A stretch of 64,000 nt of DNA from Pseudomonas putida (lineage in GTDB: Bacteria > Pseudomonadota > Gammaproteobacteria > Pseudomonadales > Pseudomonadaceae). The position numbers and the translations under genes were made by a program. The notes beneath the pieces are model-generated. The model made no database searches, was not told where the DNA came from, and was given only the letters and a program-made list of their open reading frames with translations. The stretch covers positions 73,248 to 137,247 of the forward strand of contig NZ_MNAH01000005.1 in NCBI RefSeq assembly GCF_001976065.1. The letters are read 5' to 3'. Below, in pieces: positions 34,177 to 43,432 of the stretch. Every line of letters starts with the position of its first letter. Positions within the stretch are counted from its first letter, which is position 1.

Positions 34177-35436
34177 ATGGCAAACGTGCAAAGCGGCAAA
34201 ATGATCGTCGGTCTCGATATCGGCACCTCCAAGGTGGTGGCGCTGGTCGGCGAGGTCGCGGACGACGGCACGCTGGAAATCGTCGGGATCGGCACCCATC
34301 CGTCCCGTGGCCTGAAGAAGGGCGTGGTGGTGAACATCGAGTCCACCGTGCAGTCGATCCAGCGCGCCATCGAAGAAGCGCAGCTGATGGCTGGCTGCCG
34401 CATCCACTCGGCGTTTGTCGGCGTGGCCGGCAACCATATCCGCAGCCTGAACTCCCACGGCATCGTGGCGATTCGTGATCGCGAAGTCAGCTCCGCCGAC
34501 CTTGAACGCGTACTCGACGCCGCCCAGGCCGTGGCGATCCCGGCTGACCAGCGCGTGCTGCACACCCTGCCGCAGGACTACGTGATCGATAACCAGGAAG
34601 GCGTCCGCGAGCCACTGGGCATGTCCGGCGTGCGCCTGGAGGCCAAGGTCCACGTGGTCACGTGCGCCGTCAACGCCGCACAGAACATTGAAAAATGCGT
34701 GCGTCGCTGCGGCCTGGAAATCGACGACATCATCCTTGAGCAACTGGCGTCCGCGTACTCGGTGCTGACCGACGACGAGAAAGAACTGGGCGTGTGCCTG
34801 GTGGACATTGGTGGCGGCACCACCGATATCGCGATCTTCACTGAAGGCGCAATCCGCCACACCGCGGTGATCCCGATCGCGGGTGACCAGGTGACCAACG
34901 ACATCGCCATGGCGTTGCGTACCCCGACCCAGTACGCCGAAGAAATCAAGATTCGCTACGCCTGTGCCCTGGCCAAACTGGCAGGCGCCGGTGAAACCAT
35001 CAAGGTCCCAAGCGTTGGCGATCGTCCACCACGCGAGCTGTCGCGCCAGGCCCTGGCCGAAGTGGTCGAGCCACGTTACGACGAGCTGTTCACGCTGATC
35101 CAGGCCGAGCTGCGTCGCAGCGGCTACGAAGACCTGATCCCGGCCGGCATCGTGCTGACCGGCGGTACGGCGAAGATGGAAGGTGCTACCGAGCTGGCTG
35201 AGGAAATCTTCCACATGCCGGTTCGCCTGGGCGTGCCTCACGGCGTGAAAGGCCTGGATGACGTGGTGCGCAACCCGATTTATTCCACCGGCGTTGGCCT
35301 GTTGATGTACGGCCTGCAGAAGCAATCCGACGGCATCTCGTTCTCGGGTATCGGCAGCCGCGACAGCTACAGCAACGAAGAACCCAAAGGCGCCTTGCTC
35401 GATCGCATCAAGAGCTGGGTCCAGGGCAATTTCTAA
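34177..35436 (+). CDS. ftsA: Cell division protein FtsA
   Basis: The 419-residue actin-fold protein tethers FtsZ to the membrane. The phosphate-binding loops are IVGLDIGTSKVVALVGE and LVDIGGGTTDIAIF, the 1C subdomain lies about 85-165, and the C-terminal amphipathic membrane helix ends LLDRIKSWVQGNF. It begins 15 bases after ftsQ. Confidence 0.97.
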   Translation: MANVQSGKMIVGLDIGTSKVVALVGEVADDGTLEIVGIGTHPSRGLKKGVVVNIESTVQSIQRAIEEAQLMAGCRIHSAFVGVAGNHIRSLNSHGIVAIRDREVSSADLERVLDAAQAVAIPADQRVLHTLPQDYVIDNQEGVREPLGMSGVRLEAKVHVVTCAVNAAQNIEKCVRRCGLEIDDIILEQLASAYSVLTDDEKELGVCLVDIGGGTTDIAIFTEGAIRHTAVIPIAGDQVTNDIAMALRTPTQYAEEIKIRYACALAKLAGAGETIKVPSVGDRPPRELSRQALAEVVEPRYDELFTLIQAELRRSGYEDLIPAGIVLTGGTAKMEGATELAEEIFHMPVRLGVPHGVKGLDDVVRNPIYSTGVGLLMYGLQKQSDGISFSGIGSRDSYSNEEPKGALLDRIKSWVQGNF

Positions 35437-35514
35437 GATTTACCGCAACACCGCGACACCGTTGTAGATACAGGCAGTAGGCGAAAAAACTAGAGAACGT
35501 AAAGGAGAGGGAAA

Positions 35515-36708
35515 ATGTTCGAACTCGTAGACAACATCCCCGCAAGCCCGGTTATTAAAGTTATCGGTGTAGGCGGTGGCGGCGGCAACGCCGTGAATCA
35601 CATGGTCAAGAGCAACATTGAAGGCGTCGAATTCATCTGCGCCAACACTGATGCCCAGGCGCTCAAGAGCATTGGCGCGCGGACCATCCTGCAACTGGGT
35701 ACCGGCGTGACCAAAGGTCTGGGCGCTGGTGCCAACCCTGAAGTAGGTCGTCAGGCCGCTCTCGAAGATCGTGAGCGCATTGCCGAAGTCCTGCAGGGCA
35801 CCAACATGGTGTTCATCACCACTGGCATGGGCGGCGGTACCGGTACCGGTGCTGCGCCGATCATTGCCGAAGTGGCCAAGGAAATGGGGATTCTCACCGT
35901 TGCGGTGGTGACTCGTCCGTTCCCGTTCGAAGGCCGCAAGCGCATGCAGATCGCCGATGAAGGCATTCGCCTGCTGTCGGAAAGCGTCGACTCGTTGATC
36001 ACCATTCCCAACGAGAAACTGCTGACCATCCTCGGTAAGGACGCCAGCCTGCTGTCGGCTTTCGCCAAGGCTGACGATGTACTGGCCGGTGCCGTTCGTG
36101 GTATCTCCGACATCATCAAGCGTCCGGGCATGATCAACGTCGACTTTGCCGACGTACGTACCGTGATGAGCGAAATGGGCATGGCGATGATGGGCACTGG
36201 CTGCGCCAGCGGTCCGAACCGTGCACGCGAGGCCACCGAAGCGGCCATTCGCAACCCGTTGCTCGAAGACGTGAACCTGCAAGGTGCACGCGGCATCCTG
36301 GTGAACATCACCGCCGGTCCTGACCTGTCCCTGGGTGAGTACTCCGACGTGGGTAGCATCATCGAGGCCTTCGCTTCCGAGCACGCCATGGTCAAGGTCG
36401 GTACCGTTATCGATCCGGACATGCGCGACGAGCTGCACGTAACTGTCGTTGCTACCGGTCTGGGCGCTAAAATCGAGAAGCCGGTGAAGATCATCGACAA
36501 TACCGTGCACACGTCGATGGCTTCCCAGCCGCAACAACAAGCCCCTGTTCGTCAGGAAGCGCCAGCGGTGAACTACCGTGACCTGGACCGTCCGACCGTC
36601 ATGCGCAACCAGGCCCAGGCCGGTGCTGCCACTGCCGCGAAGATGAATCCGCAAGATGACCTGGACTACCTGGACATCCCGGCCTTCCTGCGTCGTCAGG
36701 CCGATTGA
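35515..36708 (+). CDS. ftsZ: Cell division GTPase FtsZ
   Basis: The 397-residue tubulin homologue forms the division ring. The GTP-binding signature is GMGGGTGTGAAP, the T3/T7 region is readable, and the C-terminal binding peptide is DDLDYLDIPAFLRRQAD. The 78-base gap after ftsA and a strong AAAGGAGAGG ribosome-binding site suggest extra, independent expression. Confidence 0.98.
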   Translation: MFELVDNIPASPVIKVIGVGGGGGNAVNHMVKSNIEGVEFICANTDAQALKSIGARTILQLGTGVTKGLGAGANPEVGRQAALEDRERIAEVLQGTNMVFITTGMGGGTGTGAAPIIAEVAKEMGILTVAVVTRPFPFEGRKRMQIADEGIRLLSESVDSLITIPNEKLLTILGKDASLLSAFAKADDVLAGAVRGISDIIKRPGMINVDFADVRTVMSEMGMAMMGTGCASGPNRAREATEAAIRNPLLEDVNLQGARGILVNITAGPDLSLGEYSDVGSIIEAFASEHAMVKVGTVIDPDMRDELHVTVVATGLGAKIEKPVKIIDNTVHTSMASQPQQQAPVRQEAPAVNYRDLDRPTVMRNQAQAGAATAAKMNPQDDLDYLDIPAFLRRQAD

Positions 36709-36820
36709 TGAAATGTATCAGGGCTATGAAGTTGATTGGTGTTCAGCAAAGGCGTGGTCTGCTATCATCGCCAGCCTTTGTTGATACCAGTTCGCAATTT
36801 GCGCTGAAGCGGCCCAAGCC

Positions 36821-37732
36821 ATGATTAAACAACGCACACTGAAAAATATTATCCGTGCCACAGGTGTAGGTCTGCACTCCGGGGAGAAGGTATACCTGAC
36901 CCTCAAGCCTGCGCCGATCGACACCGGCATTGTGTTTTGTCGTGCCGACCTCGATCCTGTGGTGCAGATCCCTGCACGCGCGGAAAACGTTGGCGAAACC
37001 ACCATGTCGACCACGCTGGTCAACGGTGACGTCAAAGTGGACACGGTGGAGCACTTGCTCTCGGCCATGGCTGGCCTGGGCATCGATAACGCCTACGTCG
37101 AGCTCTCCGCGTCCGAAGTGCCAATCATGGATGGTAGCGCTGGACCTTTCGTATTCCTGATTCAGTCGGCTGGCCTGGAAGAACAGGACGCCGCGAAGAA
37201 GTTCATCCGCATCCTGCGGGAAGTGACTGTGGAAGACGGCGACAAGCGCGCCACTTTCGTCCCTTTCGAAGGTTTCAAGGTGAGCTTCGAGATCGACTTC
37301 GATCACCCGGTTTTCCGTGACCGCACACAAAGTGCAAGCGTGGATTTTTCCAGCACTTCGTTCGTAAAAGAAGTGAGCCGCGCCCGTACCTTTGGTTTCA
37401 TGAGTGACATCGAGTACCTGCGCAAGCACAACCTCGCACTCGGCGGCAGCGTTGAAAACGCCATTGTGGTCGACGCCGATGGTGTACTGAACGAAGACGG
37501 CCTTCGCTACGAAGACGAATTCGTGAAGCACAAGATCCTCGATGCAATTGGTGACCTCTACCTGCTGGGCAACAGCCTGATTGGTGAGTTCAAGGGCTTC
37601 AAGTCCGGCCACGCACTGAACAACCAGCTGCTGCGCAAGTTGATTGAGCAGACAGATGCCTGGGAAGTCGTGACGTTCGAAGATGCCAGCACCGCACCGA
37701 TCTCTTACATGCGTCCTGTCGCGGCCGTGTAA
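36821..37732 (+). CDS. lpxC: UDP-3-O-acyl-GlcNAc deacetylase LpxC
   Basis: The 303-residue zinc enzyme performs the committed step of lipid A synthesis. Zinc ligands are in VEHLLSAMAGLG and KHKILDAIGDLYLL (His, Asp), with the catalytic base His in GHALNNQ. The 112-base leader after ftsZ contains a TATCAT -10-like element at 36763, consistent with its own promoter. It is the last gene of the dcw cluster here. Confidence 0.98.
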   Translation: MIKQRTLKNIIRATGVGLHSGEKVYLTLKPAPIDTGIVFCRADLDPVVQIPARAENVGETTMSTTLVNGDVKVDTVEHLLSAMAGLGIDNAYVELSASEVPIMDGSAGPFVFLIQSAGLEEQDAAKKFIRILREVTVEDGDKRATFVPFEGFKVSFEIDFDHPVFRDRTQSASVDFSSTSFVKEVSRARTFGFMSDIEYLRKHNLALGGSVENAIVVDADGVLNEDGLRYEDEFVKHKILDAIGDLYLLGNSLIGEFKGFKSGHALNNQLLRKLIEQTDAWEVVTFEDASTAPISYMRPVAAV

Positions 37733-37755
37733 GTAAAAAACCTCTCTAGTTTTTT

Positions 37756-37783
37756 AAGGGCTGCCTTCGGGTGGCCTTTTTTT
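37756..37783 (+). terminator. Terminator of the dcw cluster/lpxC
   Basis: AAGGGCTGCC and GGTGGCCTTT form a ten-pair stem using G-U pairs, closed by a TTCG tetraloop and followed by further T residues. Confidence 0.9.
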
Positions 37784-37810
37784 ATGTGTGCGGATTTTGC
37801 TTGGTGGTCG

Positions 37811-39301
37811 CTAGAGCGCCACCACCCGATTACGTCCCGTCTCCTTGGCTTGATACAGCGCCTTGTCCGCGGCAAACATCAGCACCTCCAGGTTGATGTC
37901 GGAGCTGGCGTTCCAGGTACTGATACCAATGCTCACGGTAATCGGCGAGTCGGTGCCGTCAATCGGCGGTAGCTGTTCGACGGCCTCTCGAATGTGCTCG
38001 GCGATCAGTTGTGCGCCCGCCATGTCGGTTTCCGCCAGGACCACCGAGAACTCTTCGCCACCGTAGCGCGCAACCAGGTCGGCCGGCCGCCGTACGTGGG
38101 TGCGTAACACCTGGGCAACCGCGCGCAAGGCCTCATCACCGGCTTGATGGCCATGGCGGTCGTTGAAGGCCTTGAAGTGATCGGCATCGATCATCAGTAA
38201 CGACAATGGCTTGCCGGAACGCTGGGCGCGAAACCATTCATGACGCAACGTCTGGTCCAGCGTCCGGCGGTTGGCCAGTCCGGTCAGTGCGTCGGTGGCG
38301 GCCAGTTGTGCCAGCTCCAGTTCGGCATCGTGACGCAGGCGCAGTTCGCGGCAGAGCAGCCAGGTCAGCCACAGCAGGCACGCACACAGGGCGATCGTTG
38401 CCAGGCTGACCACCAACGCTGTGCGTTGCCATGAAGAAAACACTTCTTCACCCGACAAGGCCACGATGACAATCAGCGGCAAGTTGCCAACCTGGGAAAA
38501 GGTGTAGAGCCGCTGGTCCTGATAACGATTCGAAACGCTGCTGAAACTGCCGTCGCCTTCGTTGACGATACGCTGGAAGTTGGGGAGCTGGCTGAAGTCC
38601 GTACCGGTCAGGTCTTCGCTCAGGCGAGGGACCTGGGCCAGCAGGATTCCATCCTTGTTGATCAGGCTGATCGAACTGCCGGGACCGATGTTCAGGCTGT
38701 TGAACAGCTGTTCGAAGTAGCTCAGGCGCATCGCCGCCTCGGCGACCCCTAGAAACTCGCCTTGTGCGCCACTGATCCGGCGACTGAAGCTGATGCGCCA
38801 TTCGTTGTTAGCCATTCGGGAGCGAAAAGGCCGACTGATGAACATGCCCGGGTCGCTGTTGTTCACGTGGGACAGGAAGTACTCGCGGTCGGCAAAGTTG
38901 CCTGTCCTGGGTTCTCGCGAAGCCGAGTCGGCGAGCACGTTGCCCTGTTGGTCGAGCAACAGGATGTCACCCTTGTAGGGGGCGGCGGTGGCACGATCGA
39001 ACAAGGCCAGATGACGTATCTGCGGGGAAACCTGCATGAGGTCATCACGGCGGGAGGCCGCGATCAGGCCAAGCAACGACACGTCGTAGAGTTCGACGTT
39101 ACGCAGGACATCGGCTTCGATCAATTGCACGATATTGGAGGCGGAGCGGCTGGCTGACAGTTCGGCATTGACGCGTTCACGCACCAGCAGAAACGCCACG
39201 ATACTCAGGATGGCAATCACCAGTAATACGCTGCCGAGAATCACCAGCCGCTCGGATCGCTCGGATCGCGTTGATTGGTGAGATGTGGTGCGCTCGCTCA
39301 T
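37811..39301 (-). CDS. Membrane diguanylate cyclase with periplasmic sensor domain
   Basis: The 496-residue protein has a membrane helix near residues 20-42, a periplasmic dCACHE-like sensor (about 45-285; FADREYFLSHVNNSDPGMFI is typical of this fold), a second helix (about 292-315) and a C-terminal GGDEF domain. The active site is GGEEF and the inhibitory site RPAD sits five residues before it, so cyclase activity with c-di-GMP feedback is expected. No HAMP or EAL domain is seen. It is convergent with lpxC and transcribed alone. The ligand is unknown. Confidence 0.93.
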   Translation of the reverse strand: MSERTTSHQSTRSERSERLVILGSVLLVIAILSIVAFLLVRERVNAELSASRSASNIVQLIEADVLRNVELYDVSLLGLIAASRRDDLMQVSPQIRHLALFDRATAAPYKGDILLLDQQGNVLADSASREPRTGNFADREYFLSHVNNSDPGMFISRPFRSRMANNEWRISFSRRISGAQGEFLGVAEAAMRLSYFEQLFNSLNIGPGSSISLINKDGILLAQVPRLSEDLTGTDFSQLPNFQRIVNEGDGSFSSVSNRYQDQRLYTFSQVGNLPLIVIVALSGEEVFSSWQRTALVVSLATIALCACLLWLTWLLCRELRLRHDAELELAQLAATDALTGLANRRTLDQTLRHEWFRAQRSGKPLSLLMIDADHFKAFNDRHGHQAGDEALRAVAQVLRTHVRRPADLVARYGGEEFSVVLAETDMAGAQLIAEHIREAVEQLPPIDGTDSPITVSIGISTWNASSDINLEVLMFAADKALYQAKETGRNRVVAL

Positions 39302-39405
39302 TATTCTGGCTTCTGTCGTCTAGGCGTCGGAGACATTCTTTTGCAAGAATCGGGCAGCGTCCCGGACACCCGTTGTATCCGCAGCATTCCCAACAGACTG
39401 CGGAT

Positions 39406-39436
39406 AAAAAAGGCCAGCAAAACGTGCCGGCCTTTT
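39406..39436 (-). terminator. Terminator of the OprD-family gene
   Basis: AAAAGGCCAGC pairs with GTGCCGGCCTTTT around AAAAC (one mismatch). On the minus strand a T6 run follows. Confidence 0.88.
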
Positions 39437-39448
39437 GTTTATTGAAGC

Positions 39449-40762
39449 TTAGAAGACATTGAGCGGGTAGTCGAAAATCACTCGGTACTCGTCGGTGTCC
39501 TGATCAAGTACTCCATAACCGTTGCCGCCCCGGTTGGTAGCCCATTGCAGGCGCACTGCCAGGTCCCTGGCCTGGCCGTCCTGGACCACGTACTTGAGCT
39601 CGATGTCGCGTTCCCAGTGCCGGGCGTTTATGCCCTCAGCGCTGTACCACGCGCTATACCCGGGGCTATCTGGGTCGACCTTGGTCAGATCCAGTTTGCC
39701 CCTGGACCAGGACAGCGCCGAAGTCAGTCCCGGCAGGCCAAGGCCGACAAAGTCATAGGCGTACTTGAGTTTCCAGGACCGCTCGTTCGGACCGTTGAAG
39801 TCCGAGTATTGCTGGGAGTTGTCGAGGAAGACGCTGTCGCCCTGGCTGATGTAGTCGAACGGGGTGTTGCCGTTGACCCGCTGGTAAGCGGTGGTGATGC
39901 TGTGATTACCGACGCCGACAGTGAAATGCAGGCTGAAGGTGTTGTTGTCGATGTGGCCGAGCAGCGCATCACCGGTGTCCTGCGTGTGATAGAAGTGCAG
40001 GCCCGGGTTGAGGCTGACCACCTCGTTGAGCGCATAGGTGTAGTCGAGGTCGTAGTAGTACTGGTTCCAGATGTCCTTGAGCTCGGCGGCATACAGGCTG
40101 CTGGTCAAGCCTGGCACACCGCTCCAGGCCACGCCGGCCCAATTGAGATGCTGGCTTTCTTCACCCTCGGCCAGACTGCCGTAGGACGTACCGATGCGAA
40201 CATGACCGCTCTGGTTGTACGGTTTGGTGAAGCTCGCTTGACCCCCTTCGATCAGCCAGCCGTCGAAGCTGTGGTTGGTCAGGCTGACGCCGCGAAAGGT
40301 CTGGGGCAGCATGCGGGTTTCACCGCCGGCAATCACCGGGTTGGCGAGAAACAGGTCGCCGGCCTTCAATTCGCTATTGAAGGCTCGCATCTTCAGGGTG
40401 GCACCTGCGGTGGAGAACGAGCCCGGTGCTTTGCCGCTGCCGTCGCTGGCCGGCAGGATGCTCGAATTGTCCGTGCCGCCGCCTCCGTCGAGCTTGAGCC
40501 CGAGCATGGCATGGGCATCGATGCCGAAGCCGACCGAGCCTTCGGTGAAGCCCGACTCGAAGATGCCCAGAAAACCCTGACCCCATTCAATGTTGTCGTC
40601 TGCCTGCTGCAGGCGATTGCGGTTCATGTAGTAGTTGCGTGCGTTGATGGTGAGGCTGGCGTCTTCGGTGAAACCTTGGGCAGCATCGGCAGCGTGAGTA
40701 TTGCAGGCCATCGTTGCAGCGATTGCAACGAACAGCGCAGGGGGACTGATTGGGAAACGCAC
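39449..40762 (-). CDS. OprD-family outer-membrane porin
   Basis: The mature beta-barrel of about 412 residues is preceded by a signal peptide (RFPISPPALFVAIAATMACN). OprD-family marks are LTINARNYYMNRN and QGFLGIFESGFTEGSVGFGI near the N-terminus, FNSELKAGDLF, and a C-terminal aromatic (PLNVF). These porins take up amino acids, small peptides or aromatic acids. The start is uncertain: GTG at 40762 behind CAGGAG gives a clean signal peptide, while ATG at 40795 would add 11 residues. The substrate cannot be named. Confidence 0.9.
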   Translation of the reverse strand: MRFPISPPALFVAIAATMACNTHAADAAQGFTEDASLTINARNYYMNRNRLQQADDNIEWGQGFLGIFESGFTEGSVGFGIDAHAMLGLKLDGGGGTDNSSILPASDGSGKAPGSFSTAGATLKMRAFNSELKAGDLFLANPVIAGGETRMLPQTFRGVSLTNHSFDGWLIEGGQASFTKPYNQSGHVRIGTSYGSLAEGEESQHLNWAGVAWSGVPGLTSSLYAAELKDIWNQYYYDLDYTYALNEVVSLNPGLHFYHTQDTGDALLGHIDNNTFSLHFTVGVGNHSITTAYQRVNGNTPFDYISQGDSVFLDNSQQYSDFNGPNERSWKLKYAYDFVGLGLPGLTSALSWSRGKLDLTKVDPDSPGYSAWYSAEGINARHWERDIELKYVVQDGQARDLAVRLQWATNRGGNGYGVLDQDTDEYRVIFDYPLNVF

Positions 40763-40863
40763 GTGGGGTAAAGCTCCTGGGTCAGCGGGGAACATCACTG
40801 TTCTTGCAGTCGCAAAGATTTCGGGTTGGCGAGGAGGGCGCAGCGGGTTGTAAAACCACAACG

Positions 40864-40891
40864 AAAAAAAGCCGCTGATGGCAGCGGCTTT
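40864..40891 (-). terminator. Terminator after the small secreted protein gene
   Basis: AAAGCCGCT and its complement AGCGGCTTT (inner CTG/CAG pairing) surround a short loop. On the minus strand it ends in T7. Confidence 0.9.
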
Positions 40892-40959
40892 GAAGACAAC
40901 TTTTCATTGGGAAGAGCCGATGAAAAGTGTCGAGGGAAACAGGAGTGATGCGCGCAAAA

Positions 40960-41181
40960 TCAGCTGTCTTTTTCAGCCTGTTTGGCTTGAGTGCTCGACG
41001 CTTGCGGGGCTTGGGTGGCCTCCTGGGCTTTGGCGGTCATCTCGATCTGGTGCTCTTCGTAGGCGGCGGCTCGGGCGGAATTCTGCGCGACGAAGGCGTG
41101 CGACTCTTCGGCCATGGCGAACGGAGACAGGAACAGAGAAGACAGAACGAAAGCGCTGGCAATACCCATACTGTTGGACAT
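40960..41181 (-). CDS. Small secreted protein of unknown function
   Basis: The 73-residue protein has a signal peptide (GIASAFVLSSLFLSPFAMA) and a mature Ala/Gln/Glu-rich segment of about 49 residues with no Cys, predicted mostly helical. An AGAAGG ribosome-binding site precedes the ATG and it has its own terminator. It lies next to the two-component/RND gene block, on the same strand downstream of it, but separated by 210 bases. No family was recognised. A role in the metal/efflux response is conceivable from location only. Confidence 0.75.
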   Translation of the reverse strand: MSNSMGIASAFVLSSLFLSPFAMAEESHAFVAQNSARAAAYEEHQIEMTAKAQEATQAPQASSTQAKQAEKDS

Positions 41182-41391
41182 CTTTTAAACCTTCTTGCTT
41201 GGCAAGTGCTGTTTGGTGCGGGCAAAGATAAGGCGCTTGGGCGAAAGGAAAAAGAGCGGATTCATGAAAGGACTGTTACGCAAAGAGCAAAGATCGCTCG
41301 CGGCCAAACCCGATCTACGGTGGGGCCTGCCGGCGATAGCGGCCTACCGGCTGGCCTGATGCCGGGGCGAAGGTAGCGGTCTTTTGCGGCC

Positions 41392-42756
41392 TCAGACCGG
41401 CAAATGCATACCAAAGGTATTCATCCCATGGTCACTGCGCACGAACACATCCCCGCCATGCATCAGGGCAATCGCCTTGACGATGGCCAGCCCCAGCCCG
41501 TGATTGTTGCCACTGTTGCTGCGCGAGGCATCGACCCGGTAGAAGCGCTCGAACAGGCGCGGCAGATGTTCGTTGGAAATCGGTATGCCCGGGTTGGCCA
41601 CGCCGATGCTGACCTGGTGCTCGCCGGCTTCGATGCGCACCTCGATGACTTGTCCGGGGCCGGTGTGCTGCACGGCGTTGTTCAGCAGGTTGATCAAGGC
41701 CCGGCGCAGGTGGGCGATTTCGATTCGCACCATGGCATCGCCGCTGACCTGGACCCGTACCTGCGCATCCTCGAGAATGAAATCCAGGTATTCCAGGGTC
41801 GTGGCCACTTCCTCGGCCAGCGAGGTGGACGTCAGTTTGGTCGCCTTGCTGCCTTGGTCGGCGCTGGCAAGGAACAGCATGTCATTGATGATGGAGCGCA
41901 GTCGCTCGAGCTCTTCAAGGTTCGATTGCAGCACCTCGAAATAATGCTCTGCCGAGCGCCCGCGAGTCAGGGCAACCTGGGTCTGGCCGATCAGGTTGGT
42001 CAGTGGCGAGCGCAGTTCATGGGCGACATCGGCGTTGAACGATTCCAGTCGCGAGTAGGCCTGTTCGACCCGCTCCAGCGTCGAGTTGAACGAGTCGACG
42101 AACTGGTTCAGTTCCGGGGGCAGCGACGATAGCCGCAAGCGGCCAGAACGCAACGGCGGGGCCAGGCGCTGGGCTTCCTGAGACAGCTTGATCAGTGGCT
42201 TGAGCCCGATTCGCGCCACCCAGTAACCCAGCGCCGAGGCCATCAGTACGCCGATAACTGCCAGGCTGACCAGGGCGATCAGCAACTGGTGCTGGGTATG
42301 GAAAAACGTCTCGGTGTCGATGCCGATCATGAAGCGCAGGGGCGGGCGCTGATCCTTGGCCGGGAATTCGCTGACCAGCACTTTCAGCGGGTAGGGGTGA
42401 TCTGCCAGTTGCATGTCGCGCATGCCCAGCGGCCCTTTGGCAAACGCACGGATGCTCGGTGTCGGTTTGCCGTATTCGTAGTTCGGATCGCCGCTGATGA
42501 TCCAGAAACTGATGCGCTTGTCTTCTTCGCCGAGCAGCTTGAGCTTGTTGTTGATCTTCACCCAGTGCTCAGGCGTGCCGTAGCGGCCGACGGTGGATTC
42601 GAGCACGCTGTAGCGCGCGTCCAGTTCGGCTTCGGGCAACAATCCCAGGCCTTTGTCGACCTGTTGGTAGAGCGCCCAACCGATCAACAAGAACACCAGA
42701 AGCGCTACCAGCGTGAACATCCCGCTCAGGCGCAGAGCAATTGAATTACTGGACAC
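41392..42756 (-). CDS. Sensor histidine kinase (CusS/CopS-like)
   Basis: The 454-residue protein has two membrane helices (about 11-31 and 165-185) flanking a periplasmic sensor, then HAMP, a HisKA domain with the phospho-acceptor in DVAHELRSPLTNL, and an ATPase domain (NLLNNAVQHT; NHGLGLAIVKAI). It resembles heavy-metal sensor kinases. No ATG fits; a GTG at 42756 lies 6 bases from GGAG and overlaps the regulator gene by 11 bases (a GTG at 42759 is alternative). It is the last gene of the RND-pump operon. Confidence 0.9.
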   Translation of the reverse strand: MSSNSIALRLSGMFTLVALLVFLLIGWALYQQVDKGLGLLPEAELDARYSVLESTVGRYGTPEHWVKINNKLKLLGEEDKRISFWIISGDPNYEYGKPTPSIRAFAKGPLGMRDMQLADHPYPLKVLVSEFPAKDQRPPLRFMIGIDTETFFHTQHQLLIALVSLAVIGVLMASALGYWVARIGLKPLIKLSQEAQRLAPPLRSGRLRLSSLPPELNQFVDSFNSTLERVEQAYSRLESFNADVAHELRSPLTNLIGQTQVALTRGRSAEHYFEVLQSNLEELERLRSIINDMLFLASADQGSKATKLTSTSLAEEVATTLEYLDFILEDAQVRVQVSGDAMVRIEIAHLRRALINLLNNAVQHTGPGQVIEVRIEAGEHQVSIGVANPGIPISNEHLPRLFERFYRVDASRSNSGNNHGLGLAIVKAIALMHGGDVFVRSDHGMNTFGMHLPV

Positions 42757-43423
42757 CACGGCTCTCCAGCACATAACCCATGCCGCGGATGGTGTGCAGC
42801 AATTTCTCTTCGAATGGCCCGTCGAGCTTGGCCCGCAGGCGTTTGATCGCGACCTCGACGACGTTGGCGTCGCTGTCGAAATTGATGTCCCAGACCATCT
42901 CGGCAATGGCGGTTTTCGAGAGGATTTCACCTTGGCGCCGGGCCAGCACGCTCAGCAGCGAGAACTCCTTGGCCGTCAGGTCCAGCCGTGTGCCACCGCG
43001 GGTCGCCTTGCGGCTGATCAGATCTATCCACAGGTCGGCGATGCTCACCTGCACCGGTTCGTGGCCACCGCTGCGCCGGGTCAGTGCCTGCAGGCGTGCC
43101 ACCAGCTCAAGGAAGGAAAACGGTTTACCCAGGTAATCGTCAGCGCCGTCGCGCAGGCCCTTGATGCGGTCTTCCACACGTTCGCGGGCGGTGAGCATGA
43201 TCACCGGGGTCTGCTTGCGCGCACGCAAGGCGCGCAATACGCCGAAGCCGTCCAGGCCCGGCAACATCACGTCGAGGACGATCACCGCGTAGTCGCTCTC
43301 CAGCGCCAGGTGCAGGCCTTCGACCCCATCCCGCGCCAGGTCAACGGTGTAACCCTGTTCCGTCAGGCCGCGGTGCAGATAATCCGCGGTTTTTTCCTCG
43401 TCTTCGATAATCAGGACGCGCAT
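42746..43423 (-). CDS. OmpR-family response regulator (CusR/CopR-like)
   Basis: The 225-residue regulator has a receiver domain with phospho-acceptor Asp in IVLDVMLPGLDG, conserved Lys in DYLGKPFSFLEL, and a C-terminal winged helix (LLSVLARRQGEILSKT, then VEVAIKRLRAKLD). It pairs with the histidine kinase that overlaps its 3' end. It lies 9 bases after the RND pump gene, so it probably controls its own pump operon. Confidence 0.93.
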   Translation of the reverse strand: MRVLIIEDEEKTADYLHRGLTEQGYTVDLARDGVEGLHLALESDYAVIVLDVMLPGLDGFGVLRALRARKQTPVIMLTARERVEDRIKGLRDGADDYLGKPFSFLELVARLQALTRRSGGHEPVQVSIADLWIDLISRKATRGGTRLDLTAKEFSLLSVLARRQGEILSKTAIAEMVWDINFDSDANVVEVAIKRLRAKLDGPFEEKLLHTIRGMGYVLESRGVQ

Positions 43424-43432
43424 GACCCCGCC

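Noticed and set aside
40762..40861. Longer N-terminal extension of the OprD porin (start at 40861)
   Set aside because: It would precede the signal peptide with over 30 residues rich in Pro/Arg and lacks a ribosome-binding site.
41264..41359. Plus-strand 31-codon ORF starting MKGLLRKEQRSL with an AAGAG-like site
   Set aside because: Too short, no conserved feature, and codon use is not distinctive; not enough to call a gene.
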